A stretch of 64,000 nucleotides of DNA from Robiginitomaculum sp. (GCA_021776525.1 JAJFFT010000007.1:43089-107088), one strand, 5' to 3'. Shown: positions 16,479-24,817, counted from the first letter of the stretch. Numbers and translations: made by a program. The notes: generated by a model not told the origin, from the letters alone.

Positions 16479-16606
16479 GGGTCAAAGAGGGACCATAAGG
16501 TCAATTCGAGGGTTAAATCAGGGGTAAAAACGTGAAAATCAGGGACAAAACAGGGGCAGATCAGGGGCAATTGAGGGGTAATTTTTGACCCTCAATTGCC
16601 CCTTGA
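16479..16606 (+). repeat. Phased 11-bp degenerate repeat array A, with terminal inverted unit
   Basis: Within the 510-base gap between kynureninase and the DUF547 gene, GGG or GGGG tracts recur every 10-12 bases, or about 20-21 where one unit has decayed. Units are of the form GGGRCAAATCA (for example GGGACAAAACA, GGGGCAGATCA, GGGGCAATTGA). The array closes with an inverted unit, TTGACCCTCA at 16585-16594. A matching array lies at 62747-62863 on the other strand. The flanks (16373-16478 and 16607-16870) are AT-rich with no gene I can support. Confidence 0.7.
16564..16602. repeat. 14-bp perfect inverted repeat at the end of array A
   Basis: GGGGCAATTGAGGG at 16564-16577 pairs exactly with CCCTCAATTGCCCC at 16589-16602 across an 11-base loop. 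A one-base bulge further out allows the stem to extend. No T-run follows, so a simple intrinsic terminator is unlikely. The arms are two array units facing each other. Confidence 0.75.
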
Positions 16607-16882
16607 TCAACTGTTCGCCGGATAAAACCTTCAAAGGGCTATCTCTGCCTGTCTTTGATGCCAGGGCGCTGGAAACTTATCCCACAGCTTTGATGCTGGC
16701 GTATAATGAAATGCGTGGGAGATAAGAGATGCGGATTAACAGATTTGATTGCTTATTCACAATTAAACTGAGGCCCAATAGATACGGGGTTTTAATTTGT
16801 ACCTCACGTGTCATTGATGTTGTATAAGGTGAGTTTCGCTCGTGATATGTTGTTGAATTATAATTGAAACGTGGTTTCTGAT

Positions 16883-18145
16883 ATGAAGTTGAATGCTGTT
16901 GCCCCTGCTTTTGCACTGATGCTGATGATCATCGGTCCGGCATATGCTTTGAACAATGCAGCGTCACCTTCGGTAAAAAATAGCGTTCGGGAAGACGCCA
17001 CGAACGCAGATGGTTTTGACGCATCTCTGGCTGTTTTTACGCCCGCCGCACCACAAGCTGAAGTGCGAATGCCGTATCCCGTTCTGGATATAGTTCTGAA
17101 GCGTATCGTCGTAGACTTTGGGCCTTCGGCCCGCATCTCACACCAGCAACGCACGTCAACCGGGACCAAGTTCCGATTTGGGCATTCCGGCGTTGCAGCC
17201 TTAGAAGGAAACCGTGTCACCTTTTCCAGATTTTCGCCGACGCTGATTGAGGCGCTAGGCATGTATCGCCATGATCTGGAAAAGCTAGGCAGCGCAATAG
17301 ATTTTGCACGGCTGACGCACAATCAGCAATTGGCCTATTGGTATAATTTGCACAACATTACAGTGATCGAGCAAATCGCCCGCCACTATCCGGTGATAAT
17401 TCCAGAAAACATACTGATCGGTGCTCAGAAAACGCCCTTACATGACGCGAAAATTCTCAAGGTTAAGGGTATAGGCCTGAGCCTGCGCGACATTCGCACT
17501 AAAATTGTCTTTCAGCACTGGACCGACCCACTGGTCATTTACGGATTCTTTTTGGGATCGGTTGGTGGGCCCAGCATTCAGACGCAGGCCTATACCGGCG
17601 ATAACGTCCAAGACATGCTTGGTGCCAATGCGGAAGAATTTATAAATTCGTTGCGCGGTGTGCGCCGTTTTAACAGGAAAGTTTTTGTCGCAGCCATCTA
17701 TCGTGAGGCTGCGGCGTTGTTTCCCGACTGGCCGCACGATTTACGGACTCACTTAATGGGTTTTGCACAGGTCGCGGTACAACGGTCTTTGGCCAAAAAT
17801 GACCCCTTTTCCACAAGCGCCAGATATCCACGTGTGGCAGATTTGATGGGCGGGCAGCCGTTCATCTCTGACACAGCGCAAAAAGCCCGTATTTACGGCG
17901 CTCAGGCGGGTTTCTTTGGCGCAATGCCTTCCAACTCTACGGGGTTGATTTCAACGAAGACTATGCGTGGTGGTGGTTATGATATGCCGGTTCATGCGCA
18001 GGATCTGATGCAGGCCGTCGATAAGAAAAACATTGTCTTAAAAAGACGGCTGCGGCGTGAAAGTTTATTAAAGGAGAGAATAGTTATTGTTGGCGAAGAC
18101 CGGGACGCTAAGATGCTGGTCGAACATGGATTGGCGGACGAATAA
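16883..18145 (+). CDS. DUF547 domain-containing exported protein
   Basis: A 420-residue protein with a signal-peptide-like N-terminus (core AFALMLMIIGPAYA). The central part has the DUF547 hallmark LAYWYNLHNITVIEQI, followed by GIGLSLRDIRTKIVF and a VYGFFLGSVGGPSI-like segment (here IYGFFLGSVGGPSI). A C-terminal tail of about 100 residues is basic. The start is uncertain: ATG at 16883 or GTG at 16871, neither with a clear ribosome site. Function of DUF547 proteins is not established. The gene stands alone between a phased repeat array and a tandem repeat beside tRNA-Phe, and looks inserted relative to the conserved housekeeping genes that follow. Confidence 0.75.
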   Translation: MKLNAVAPAFALMLMIIGPAYALNNAASPSVKNSVREDATNADGFDASLAVFTPAAPQAEVRMPYPVLDIVLKRIVVDFGPSARISHQQRTSTGTKFRFGHSGVAALEGNRVTFSRFSPTLIEALGMYRHDLEKLGSAIDFARLTHNQQLAYWYNLHNITVIEQIARHYPVIIPENILIGAQKTPLHDAKILKVKGIGLSLRDIRTKIVFQHWTDPLVIYGFFLGSVGGPSIQTQAYTGDNVQDMLGANAEEFINSLRGVRRFNRKVFVAAIYREAAALFPDWPHDLRTHLMGFAQVAVQRSLAKNDPFSTSARYPRVADLMGGQPFISDTAQKARIYGAQAGFFGAMPSNSTGLISTKTMRGGGYDMPVHAQDLMQAVDKKNIVLKRRLRRESLLKERIVIVGEDRDAKMLVEHGLADE

Positions 18146-18155
18146 TCGCGCTTAA

Positions 18156-18290
18156 AGCGAGGTTACAGTCTCGATAGCACACTTAATAAAACAGTGCTCA
18201 ACTAGCGGGCGTCAGCACCGCGATAGCAGACTTAATAAAACAGTGCTCATATAGCGAGGTTTACCATCGCGATAGCACACTAAAAGTAAG
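18156..18290 (+). repeat. Three-copy tandem repeat, unit 48-49 bp, beside tRNA-Phe
   Basis: Copies begin at 18156, 18204 and 18253; the last is partial. The shared core contains CGATAGCACACTTAATAAAA, differing by one base in copy 2 and diverging at its end in copy 3. Each full copy holds AGCAC and GTGCT arms able to pair. The array ends six bases from the tRNA-Phe 3' end. Unit count and lack of distinct spacers argue against CRISPR. Confidence 0.85.
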
Positions 18291-18296
18291 AAAAAA

Positions 18297-18371
18297 TGGT
18301 GCCCGGGGGCGGATTTGAACCACCGACACGAGGATTTTCAGTCCACTGCTCTACCCCTGAGCTACCCGGGC
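18297..18371 (-). tRNA. tRNA-Phe (GAA)
   Basis: A 75-base cloverleaf with encoded CCA. The acceptor stem is GCCCGGG with CCCGGGC, the D-arm GCTC/GAGC, the anticodon loop CTGAAAA (GAA), and the T-arm GGTGG-TTCAAAT-CCGCC. The anticodon stem GTGGA/TCCTC contains a T-T mismatch at the second pair, which is unusual. Position downstream of infA-maf-rng-yacG is conserved in many Alphaproteobacteria. Confidence 0.95.
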
Positions 18372-18481
18372 GCCGGGTTTGCCAAGCCAATATCATTGGC
18401 TGGGGAGCCGGGGTTATAGGAAAGCGCGCCGCCCCTGTCTATGGCTTTTCGCTTATCGCTGCACATGGGGGACAGTTTAGT

Positions 18482-18667
18482 TCAGTCGTCGGTTTCTGAT
18501 GGGTCGTCGGCGGGCAGGCCTTCGCTCTCATCTATGGCCGGTCCGGGGATCACGTAATTGCCTTTTAACCAACGGCCCAGATCAATATCGGCACAGCGTT
18601 TAGAGCAAAACGGGGCGTGATTTTCGCTTGCCGGTTTTTTGCATAAAGGACAGGCTGGCGTGCTCAT
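18482..18667 (-). CDS. yacG: DNA gyrase inhibitor YacG (zinc-ribbon protein)
   Basis: A 61-residue protein with the YacG zinc site CPLCKK near the N-terminus and FCSKRCADIDLGRWL about 15 residues later, giving four Cys ligands. E. coli YacG binds GyrB and inhibits DNA binding. The start overlaps the stop of the upstream rng gene by four bases (ATGA), consistent with coupled translation in the infA-maf-rng-yacG block. The acidic C-terminal tail (DDPSETDD) is common in this family. Confidence 0.92.
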   Translation of the reverse strand: MSTPACPLCKKPASENHAPFCSKRCADIDLGRWLKGNYVIPGPAIDESEGLPADDPSETDD

Positions 18668-19731
18668 TGGGCAATCACCTCGAACTGGTCTTCATTCAGG
18701 TTCGCATTTTCGCAAAATGTCAGACGTGCGCCAAGACCGGTTAACAGCGGCGCTGTCCAAAACGCCCGATTTTTTTCCAGCCATCTGATCACCGTTGCCG
18801 GTGCGCTCAGGCGGATGGCTTTGGCCGGATTTGCGCGGTGTTCATTGTGCACGGCGCGCAAGGCGTCGAGCGCAATTGTTGCGGTGCGGGGCGTACCGTT
18901 GGCATGCAACATGGTTTCGGCGATCGGGCGGTGGCTGCGTTGCAGGGTCAAGACGGCAACCCCAAACCGGGTCAGCGGGGCGCATTCCATGCGGCCATGT
19001 TGGCGGTTGACGGCCTGGGTCAGTGCGGTTTCAAGCTTTTTGCGTTCTTTGGCCCCTTTCATGGGGGCAAAATCAATGGCGATAATGCCGGCCAGACCAC
19101 GCAAAGCGAGGTGGCGAAAGATAACATCAATGGCCTCGACATTAACGTCCAGAGCACGGCTTTTATCGGATGCGGTGTCGATATCAACGGCCACCATTGC
19201 GCGGGTTGGCTCGATCATCACTTCGCCGCCGCCCGGCAGGCGAACCAGCGGATCAAGCGCCGCGTCAAAGGCGGCATCCAGCATGTCGCGATCGGTGCGG
19301 CTAGCCTCGCGTTGTTCCGTATCGCGAATGTTAATGCGCTGGATGAAATCAGGGGCCGGTTTCAGCAAGGACGGACAGGCCAATGCGGCGCAATCGCGGC
19401 CCTTGTCTTCGTGCATCAATAACGGGCCTTTTTCGGCAAAGGCTTCACGGCGTACCCGGACAACAATCGCGGCACCTTCAAAAACACCGCTTTTGCCGCG
19501 CTCTTTGCCCAGCGGCATAAAGCCCGGTGCGCCAAGCCCCAAATCAACAAAGGCGGCGTTTAAGCTGGCGTCTACGGTTTTTACACGGCCGCAATACAAT
19601 GCCCCGGCACTGGCCCTTGTGTGGGTTTCAAAGGCGCGCTCGACATAAAGCGCCAAGGCCTGGTCATGGGCATCAAACAATCCGGCACGCACTTCGCCCG
19701 GTGCCTGGTCTATGATCAATGTTTTACTCAT
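18664..19731 (-). CDS. rng: Ribonuclease E/G family protein (short form)
   Basis: A 355-residue endoribonuclease-type protein, shorter than E. coli RNase G (489). The N-terminal S1-like region contains GALYCGRVKTVDASLNAAFV and DLGLGAPGFMPLG. The DNase I-like catalytic part carries MVAVDIDTAS and LAGIIAIDF, with the metal-binding Asp residues. The C-terminal zinc-link and small domain seem absent or abbreviated. It overlaps both neighbours by four bases, so it is translationally coupled to maf and yacG. Such short RNase E/G paralogues are common beside maf in Alphaproteobacteria, which also have a full RNase E elsewhere. Confidence 0.88.
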   Translation of the reverse strand: MSKTLIIDQAPGEVRAGLFDAHDQALALYVERAFETHTRASAGALYCGRVKTVDASLNAAFVDLGLGAPGFMPLGKERGKSGVFEGAAIVVRVRREAFAEKGPLLMHEDKGRDCAALACPSLLKPAPDFIQRINIRDTEQREASRTDRDMLDAAFDAALDPLVRLPGGGEVMIEPTRAMVAVDIDTASDKSRALDVNVEAIDVIFRHLALRGLAGIIAIDFAPMKGAKERKKLETALTQAVNRQHGRMECAPLTRFGVAVLTLQRSHRPIAETMLHANGTPRTATIALDALRAVHNEHRANPAKAIRLSAPATVIRWLEKNRAFWTAPLLTGLGARLTFCENANLNEDQFEVIAQ

Positions 19732-20333
19732 GATGCGGATGGCGGCGTCGGAAAGGCACCATAGCCCGCGCCCTCAAGAAGCGCCGCCGTTTCATAAAGC
19801 GGCAGGCCAACCACCGCCGTGTAAGAGCCGCTCAGCGATAAAACAAACACCCCGGCCAGCCCCTGAATGCCATAACCACCGGCTTTGCCGTCCCATTCGC
19901 CCGAATGCACATAGCCGTCAATTTCGCGGGCGCTCAGGCGTTTGAACTTGATACGGGCCTCAACCAGACGGTGGGTCAATGTGCCATCCGGGCGGTGCAC
20001 CGCAATGCCGCTATAGACCCGGTGGGCGCGTCCCGACATCAGGCGCAACATAGCGGCGGCATCATCGGCATCTTTTGGTTTTCCCAAAATACGTCGTCCG
20101 ACACCGACCACCGTATCGGCGGCAAGGATCAGTGCGTCCGGGTGACGTGTCGCACCGGCACGCGCTTTTGCGCACGCCAGCCGTTTGGCCAACAGGCGCG
20201 GAGTTTCATCCGGTGAAGGTGTTTCGTCAATATCGACGGCGTCTATGGCATCGGGAATAATCCCGATGGTGGCCAGCAATTCTCGCCGCCTTGGGCTTTG
20301 ACTGGCCAGAATAAGTCGCGGGCGTACAGCCAC
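19728..20333 (-). CDS. maf: Maf family nucleotide pyrophosphatase
   Basis: A 201-residue Maf protein. The N-terminal RLILASQSPRRRELL is the family signature, with DETPSPDETP and LILAADTVVGVGRRILGKP (catalytic Asp) following, then HRVYSGIAV. Maf enzymes hydrolyse dTTP, UTP or modified nucleotides and may guard nucleotide pools. The gene begins four bases after infA ends and overlaps rng by four bases. Confidence 0.95.
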   Translation of the reverse strand: MAVRPRLILASQSPRRRELLATIGIIPDAIDAVDIDETPSPDETPRLLAKRLACAKARAGATRHPDALILAADTVVGVGRRILGKPKDADDAAAMLRLMSGRAHRVYSGIAVHRPDGTLTHRLVEARIKFKRLSAREIDGYVHSGEWDGKAGGYGIQGLAGVFVLSLSGSYTAVVGLPLYETAALLEGAGYGAFPTPPSAS

Positions 20334-20337
20334 CGGC

Positions 20338-20556
20338 TTATTTATAACGATAGGTGATGCGCCCTTTGGACAGATCGTAAGGTGTCATTTCGACCAGTAC
20401 TTTATCACCGGCCAGCACACGAATACGGTTTTTGCGCATTTTTCCAGCGGTATGGGCGATAATTTCATGATCGTTTTCCAGCTTGACGCGAAACGTCGCG
20501 TTGGGCAGCAATTCGGTCACTTCGCCGGGAAATTCCAAGAGTTCTTCTTTAGCCAT
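20338..20556 (-). CDS. infA: Translation initiation factor IF-1
   Basis: A 72-residue OB-fold protein starting [13 protein letters not shown] and ending KGRITYRYK, essentially the standard IF-1 length and sequence. The frame extends four codons upstream to a TTG, but the ATG at 20556 gives the conserved N-terminus. It is the first gene of the infA-maf-rng-yacG block. IF-1 occupies the ribosomal A site during initiation. Confidence 0.98.
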   Translation of the reverse strand: MAKEELLEFPGEVTELLPNATFRVKLENDHEIIAHTAGKMRKNRIRVLAGDKVLVEMTPYDLSKGRITYRYK

Positions 20557-20624
20557 GCAGAGCTTCAATTCCTGTAAATTGGGTTGTGTTTGCGCCTGTA
20601 TAAGGCGTTGCGCCGCTCACGTCA

Positions 20625-21851
20625 CTAGATAATGCCGCGTTTTCGCAGGCGGGCAATATCCATCTCGCCCAGATCTAAAAGGTCAGCCAGAACCTGATCG
20701 GTATCGGCCCCCAGACTGGGCGGGGCCTTAGGCACTTTGACGGGCGTTTCTGAGAGCCGCAGCGGCGATGCGGCAACGCGCACCGGCTGATCCAGATCAT
20801 CGCGGTCCATGGTGTCGATCATCTGGCGGGCGATCACCTGTGGTTCGGCCAGTGCTTCGGCCATGGTGTTCAGTGGTCCGCATGGCACACCGACGGCGGC
20901 CAGCGCCTCGATCCAACAGATAATTGGCCGGGCTTTAAGCAATGGCATGATGAGGTCTTCTAATGCAGCACGGTTTTCGACCCTTGCAGCATTGGTGGTG
21001 AAACGCGCATCATGGTGCAGGCCATCCAGCCCTATGGCATCACACAAACGCGCAAACTGTCCATCATTGGCCACCGCAATGACCACCGGCGCGTCCGAGG
21101 CTTCGAACACCTGATAAGGGGCTAGTGAGGGATGGCGGCTGCCCATGCGGGTGGCGCTTTGCCCGGTCAGCAGCGTGTTGGCAGCCTGATTGGTCATCAC
21201 CGCCATCTGACAATCCAGTAATGAGATATCGATATGCTGGCCCTTGCCGGTTTGGCGGGCGCTGAACAGGGCGGCCATTATGGCGTTTGAGGCATAAAGC
21301 CCGGCGACCAGATCCGAGATGGCCAACCCGACCTTGGTGGGCGGGCCGTCCGTCTCGCCGGTCACTGACATCAAACCGCTCATGGCTTGTATGAGATAAT
21401 CATAGCCGGCGCGGTCGCTCATCGGGCCGGTCTGCCCAAACCCGGTGACCGAGCAATAGACCAGCGCCGGATTGAGGGCGATGGCGGCGTCATAATCCAG
21501 CCCATAGCGGGCCAGATGCCCGGTTTTGAAATTTTCCACCAAGACGTCACATTTGGGGATCAGCGCGGTGAGTATGTCGCGGCCTTCATCGGTGGAAAAA
21601 TCCACACAGATCGATGCCTTGTTGCGATTGGCGACCATGTAATAGGCGGAATCGCCGGGTCTGCCATCGGTGCCCTGATGAAATGGCGGCCCCCAGCCAC
21701 GGGTGTCGTCGCCAATGCCGGGGCGTTCAACCTTGATTACTTCGGCACCCAGATCAGCCAGGGTCTGCGTTGCCCATGGCCCGGCCAGCACGCGGGATAG
21801 GTCAAGCACGCGAACGCCGCTTAATGCGCCTTTGCTGTCCGATGTGGTCAT
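20625..21851 (-). CDS. Family III CoA-transferase (CaiB/BaiF), possible succinyl-CoA:glutarate CoA-transferase
   Basis: A 408-residue family III CoA-transferase with RVLDLSRVLAGPWATQTLADLGAEVIKVE at the N-terminus (only family features cited), YYMVANRNKAS, and GLAISDLVAGLYASNAI with the likely catalytic Asp at residue 180. GGAGG lies eight bases before the ATG. It is the last gene of an operon with crotonase, YciI and glutaryl-CoA dehydrogenase. That context favours activation of glutarate with succinyl-CoA (SUGCT-like), the step before glutaryl-CoA dehydrogenase in lysine, hydroxylysine and tryptophan breakdown. Family III enzymes use many acids, so substrate is inferred. Confidence 0.85.
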   Translation of the reverse strand: MTTSDSKGALSGVRVLDLSRVLAGPWATQTLADLGAEVIKVERPGIGDDTRGWGPPFHQGTDGRPGDSAYYMVANRNKASICVDFSTDEGRDILTALIPKCDVLVENFKTGHLARYGLDYDAAIALNPALVYCSVTGFGQTGPMSDRAGYDYLIQAMSGLMSVTGETDGPPTKVGLAISDLVAGLYASNAIMAALFSARQTGKGQHIDISLLDCQMAVMTNQAANTLLTGQSATRMGSRHPSLAPYQVFEASDAPVVIAVANDGQFARLCDAIGLDGLHHDARFTTNAARVENRAALEDLIMPLLKARPIICWIEALAAVGVPCGPLNTMAEALAEPQVIARQMIDTMDRDDLDQPVRVAASPLRLSETPVKVPKAPPSLGADTDQVLADLLDLGEMDIARLRKRGII

Positions 21852-21854
21852 GCT

Positions 21855-22640
21855 TTAGCCTCCGCTAAAGTCTGGTTTACGCTTTTGTGCAAAGGCCGCA
21901 AAGCCCTCTTTGGAGTCTTGACCCGAAAAGCTTTGCACAAAAATCTGGCGCGCCTCGTCTTCCAGTCCCGGCGTTTGGGCGGATATAGAATTGATCATGG
22001 CCTTCATGTGGGTCTGTGTGTGGCCTGATCGCTGACCCATTTGCAAAGCCCGTTTGTGGGTGAGATCAGCCAGCTTGTCCGTGGGAACGAGCTGCTCGAC
22101 CAGCCCAAAACTTAAGGCCTCGTCCGCATCCAGCAGGCGTGATGACAAAATCAAGTCTTTGGCTCGCGCCGGGCCAACCAGCGCCACCAGCCTTTGGGTG
22201 TCGGCCAGGGGGTAAGTCAAACCAAGTTTGGCCGGGGTCACCCCAAAGCGCGCATCGGCTGCGGCAATGCGTATATCGCAGGCCAGCGCCAGCGCCAGCC
22301 CGGCCCCGATGCAGGGGCCTTTGATGCGCGCAATGACCGGCTTTGGAAAATTGGCCAATGTGCTGATGGCAATACTCATATCGTGATGAAAACGCATTGC
22401 CGCATCCTCGTCATCAATCATCGCCGCCAATTCAGAAATATTGGCACCGGCGCTGAACGAAGCGCGACGGCCGCCATGGACCAGCAGAACATGAAGGCCA
22501 TGGTCGTTCTGGGCCTGACCCAACAGGGCAGGTATTTTGCGCCACATGGCGGTGCTGATGGCGTTATGGGCCAAGGGGCGGTTGAGCACCAATTCGCCAA
22601 TGGTGCCGTTTTTGACAAGCGATATGTCGGTGCTGCTCAT
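21855..22640 (-). CDS. Enoyl-CoA hydratase/isomerase family protein
   Basis: A 261-residue crotonase. ASFSAGANISEL forms the oxyanion region and GPCIGAGLALALACDIRIAA the second glycine-rich segment. The places where hydratase Glu residues usually occur read TPAKLGL and ARAKDLIL, so both catalytic Glu may be replaced. If so, it is an isomerase, hydrolase or another crotonase activity rather than a standard hydratase. Its ATG overlaps the YciI stop by four bases and its stop lies three bases from the CoA-transferase. In a glutarate operon, action on crotonyl-CoA would be the natural expectation, which the missing Glu residues make doubtful. Confidence 0.82.
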   Translation of the reverse strand: MSSTDISLVKNGTIGELVLNRPLAHNAISTAMWRKIPALLGQAQNDHGLHVLLVHGGRRASFSAGANISELAAMIDDEDAAMRFHHDMSIAISTLANFPKPVIARIKGPCIGAGLALALACDIRIAAADARFGVTPAKLGLTYPLADTQRLVALVGPARAKDLILSSRLLDADEALSFGLVEQLVPTDKLADLTHKRALQMGQRSGHTQTHMKAMINSISAQTPGLEDEARQIFVQSFSGQDSKEGFAAFAQKRKPDFSGG

Positions 22641-22933
22641 GGGGTTAACCAGGCCCCGGCGACCGGTGTGAAATGGGCAATGGCGACGGCGTCAAACAAA
22701 TCGCCTTTGGCATAGGGGTCACGTGCCAAAATGTCTCGTAATGCTGCCTTGTCTTCGGCCTGCACGATCAATTGCGAGCCGATCACCGGGCCGTCCGCGG
22801 TTTCGCGCAATGGCCCGGCCATGAGAAATGATGCGGCTTCGGTCTTGATCCAGTCCAGATGCGCCGGGCGTAAGGCAGCGCGTTTTTCGGCATTGCCGGG
22901 ATGGTCCAGTGCGGTGACGGTAAAGATCAACAT
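22637..22933 (-). CDS. YciI family protein
   Basis: A 98-residue alpha/beta ferredoxin-like protein of the YciI family. It begins MLIFTVTALDHPGNAEKR, contains RPAHLDWIKT with a conserved His, and DPYAKGDLFDAVAI near the end, all typical. Family members include muconolactone-isomerase-like and chloro-muconolactone dehalogenase-like proteins, but most have no assigned role. It is embedded in the glutaryl-CoA operon, three bases after gcdH and overlapping the crotonase gene by four bases. An accessory catabolic role is likely but undefined. Confidence 0.85.
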   Translation of the reverse strand: MLIFTVTALDHPGNAEKRAALRPAHLDWIKTEAASFLMAGPLRETADGPVIGSQLIVQAEDKAALRDILARDPYAKGDLFDAVAIAHFTPVAGAWLTP

Positions 22934-22936
22934 GGC

Positions 22937-24115
22937 TTAATAAAAAGCCTGAAGGCCGGTCTGGGCGCGGCCCAAAATCAGCGCATGCACATCATGGGTG
23001 CCTTCATAGGTGTTGACGGTTTCCAGATTCACCATGTGGCGAATGACATGGTACTCGTCTGAAATGCCATTGCCGCCATGAATATCGCGGGCGAGGCGGG
23101 TGATATCCAGAGCCTTGCCACAATTATTACGCTTCATCATTGAAATGGCTTCGGGGATATAGGCCCCTTGATCAATCAGGCGACCCAGACGCAAAGCAGA
23201 AACCAGACCCAATGTGATCTCGGTCTGCATGTCGGCCAGTTTTTTCTGGACCAATTGCGTTTGTGCAATCGGTTTGCCAAACACCACGCGGTCCATGGCG
23301 TAGGAACGCGCCGCGTGCCAGCAAAACTCTGCGGCACCCATGGCCCCCCAGGCAATGCCGTAACGGGCCTTGTTCAGGCATGAAAATGGCCCGCGCAGGC
23401 CTTTAATTTCTGGGAACAGGTTTTCTTCGGGTACGAACACGTCATCCAGTGCAATCTCGCCAGTGATCGAGGCGCGCAACGACATTTTGCCTTCGATCTT
23501 GGGGGTGGTGAAACCGTCCATGCCGCGTTCAACCACAAAACCCCGAATGACCCCATCCAGTTTGGCCCAGACCACCGCAACATCGGCCACGGGCGAATTG
23601 GAAATCCACATCTTACTGCCATTCAACAGATAGCCGCCATCGACTTTTTTGGCATTGGTGCGCATGGCCCCCGGATCAGAACCGCCATCGGGTTCGGTCA
23701 GGCCGAAACAACCGATTTTTTCACCGCTGGCCAGACCCGGTAACCATTTGCGACGCATGGCCTCGGTGCCGAACTCGTAAATCGGATACATGACCAGAGA
23801 GGACTGTACGCTCATGGCGGAACGATAACCCGAATCGACCCGTTCCACCTCGCGGGCAATCAGCCCGTAAATGACGTGGGATGTTTCGGCGCAGCCATAT
23901 TCTTCGGGCAGGGTCGAGCCTAAAAAACCCATTTCACCCATTTCGGACATGATCTCAGGATCAAACCGTTCTTCACGATTGGCCATCAAAATGCGTGGCA
24001 TCAACTTGTCTTGTGCATAGGCACGCGCCGCATCGCGCACCATGCGTTCGTCTTCGTTGAGTTCCAGATCCAGCAGCAGCGGGTCCTGCCAGTCAAAGGT
24101 GAGGGGGGTGCTCAT
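22937..24115 (-). CDS. gcdH: Glutaryl-CoA dehydrogenase
   Basis: A 392-residue acyl-CoA dehydrogenase of the glutaryl-CoA type. Diagnostic features are [18 protein letters not shown] (with the Arg that binds the distal carboxylate), [16 protein letters not shown], and the active-site Glu at residue 371 in [12 protein letters not shown]. The enzyme oxidises and decarboxylates glutaryl-CoA to crotonyl-CoA, passing electrons to ETF. It is first in a four-gene minus-strand operon with YciI, crotonase and family III CoA-transferase. The pathway drains lysine, tryptophan or glutarate. The nearby tryptophan-anthranilate region makes a link attractive, but housekeeping genes lie between. Confidence 0.95.
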   Translation of the reverse strand: MSTPLTFDWQDPLLLDLELNEDERMVRDAARAYAQDKLMPRILMANREERFDPEIMSEMGEMGFLGSTLPEEYGCAETSHVIYGLIAREVERVDSGYRSAMSVQSSLVMYPIYEFGTEAMRRKWLPGLASGEKIGCFGLTEPDGGSDPGAMRTNAKKVDGGYLLNGSKMWISNSPVADVAVVWAKLDGVIRGFVVERGMDGFTTPKIEGKMSLRASITGEIALDDVFVPEENLFPEIKGLRGPFSCLNKARYGIAWGAMGAAEFCWHAARSYAMDRVVFGKPIAQTQLVQKKLADMQTEITLGLVSALRLGRLIDQGAYIPEAISMMKRNNCGKALDITRLARDIHGGNGISDEYHVIRHMVNLETVNTYEGTHDVHALILGRAQTGLQAFY

Positions 24116-24280
24116 AAGCTTGGCCTTTTTCTAATCCCCATAAGGGGGGCGTTGTGCGTTTCTCAAAAGAGCCATACTGCATCATTGCCAGCAATCAAGC
24201 GGTGATTTGCCGCTAAGTTGGAATTTTATGGCAAAACATGTTTTATAAAGGCCGGGCATTTGCTGTGAGGTTGAGTTGCC

Positions 24281-24703
24281 ATGAAAGCCGTTATTTTCTG
24301 GGTATTGAGTATCTTTACCCTGTTTTTTTGGGCCATGGGCGGTGTTGATATGTTTATGACGCTGACCGGCAATGAAAACTATCTGAAAGATTATCCGCCT
24401 GAGATGGTCAGCTGGCTGCAAAATTTTCCCTTATTGCGCAAAGTCGTCTGGGCGCTGACATCATTGCTGGGCACTGTGGGGGGCATGATGTTGATTTTGC
24501 GCCGCTCGCTGGCGCCTCTGTTTTTGTGGATGGCCAGCGGCCTGATGATCATCAGCTTTTTGGGCTATGATCTCTTATTGGCCAATGGGGCGCACTATTA
24601 TGGTCTGGCCGGGATGATCAGTAATTCTGTGATGATCGCCGTGACGCTGTTGCTGGCCTGGTATGCTGATGCCGCCATTAAAGCGCGCACATTCAGACGC
24701 TAA
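24281..24703 (+). CDS. Small four-TM membrane protein, unknown function
   Basis: A 140-residue hydrophobic protein with about four membrane segments: residues 3-25 (VIFWVLSIFTLFFWAMGG), about 53-73, 79-100 and 105-132. A GAGG lies nine bases before the ATG. There is a short soluble loop with NENYLKDYPPEMVSWLQNFP between TM1 and TM2, a pattern seen in small alphaproteobacterial membrane proteins without assigned function. It stands between gcdH (divergent) and lpd (same strand, 114 bases downstream). No catalytic motif is visible. Confidence 0.75.
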   Translation: MKAVIFWVLSIFTLFFWAMGGVDMFMTLTGNENYLKDYPPEMVSWLQNFPLLRKVVWALTSLLGTVGGMMLILRRSLAPLFLWMASGLMIISFLGYDLLLANGAHYYGLAGMISNSVMIAVTLLLAWYADAAIKARTFRR

Positions 24704-24817
24704 ATATACCAAAACCTTGCCGTATGCCGGTCTGTTACCTGTCCGCGCCCTGTTGACGTAACCGGCGCAAGACCGCAACTATAGGGCGAATTTTGCAAAC
24801 AAGGAGCGGCGATTCCC

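Noticed and set aside
16564..16602. Hairpin as an intrinsic terminator for kynureninase or DUF547
   Set aside because: It is upstream of both genes and has no T-run after the stem; it is better explained as facing repeat units.
16677..16916. 79-residue minus-strand frame in the AT-rich gap before the DUF547 gene
   Set aside because: No motif or ribosome site, overlaps the start of the DUF547 gene; treated as non-coding.
18156..18290. Possible CRISPR array
   Set aside because: Only three copies, nearly contiguous with no unique spacers, and no cas genes in the window.
18815..19648. 277-residue plus-strand frame opposite rng
   Set aside because: Ser/Arg/Ala-rich composition without domains, opposite a conserved RNase E/G gene.
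24136..24147. CCCC/GGGG mini-hairpin upstream of gcdH as a regulatory element
   Set aside because: Four-base arms are expected by chance at this GC content.
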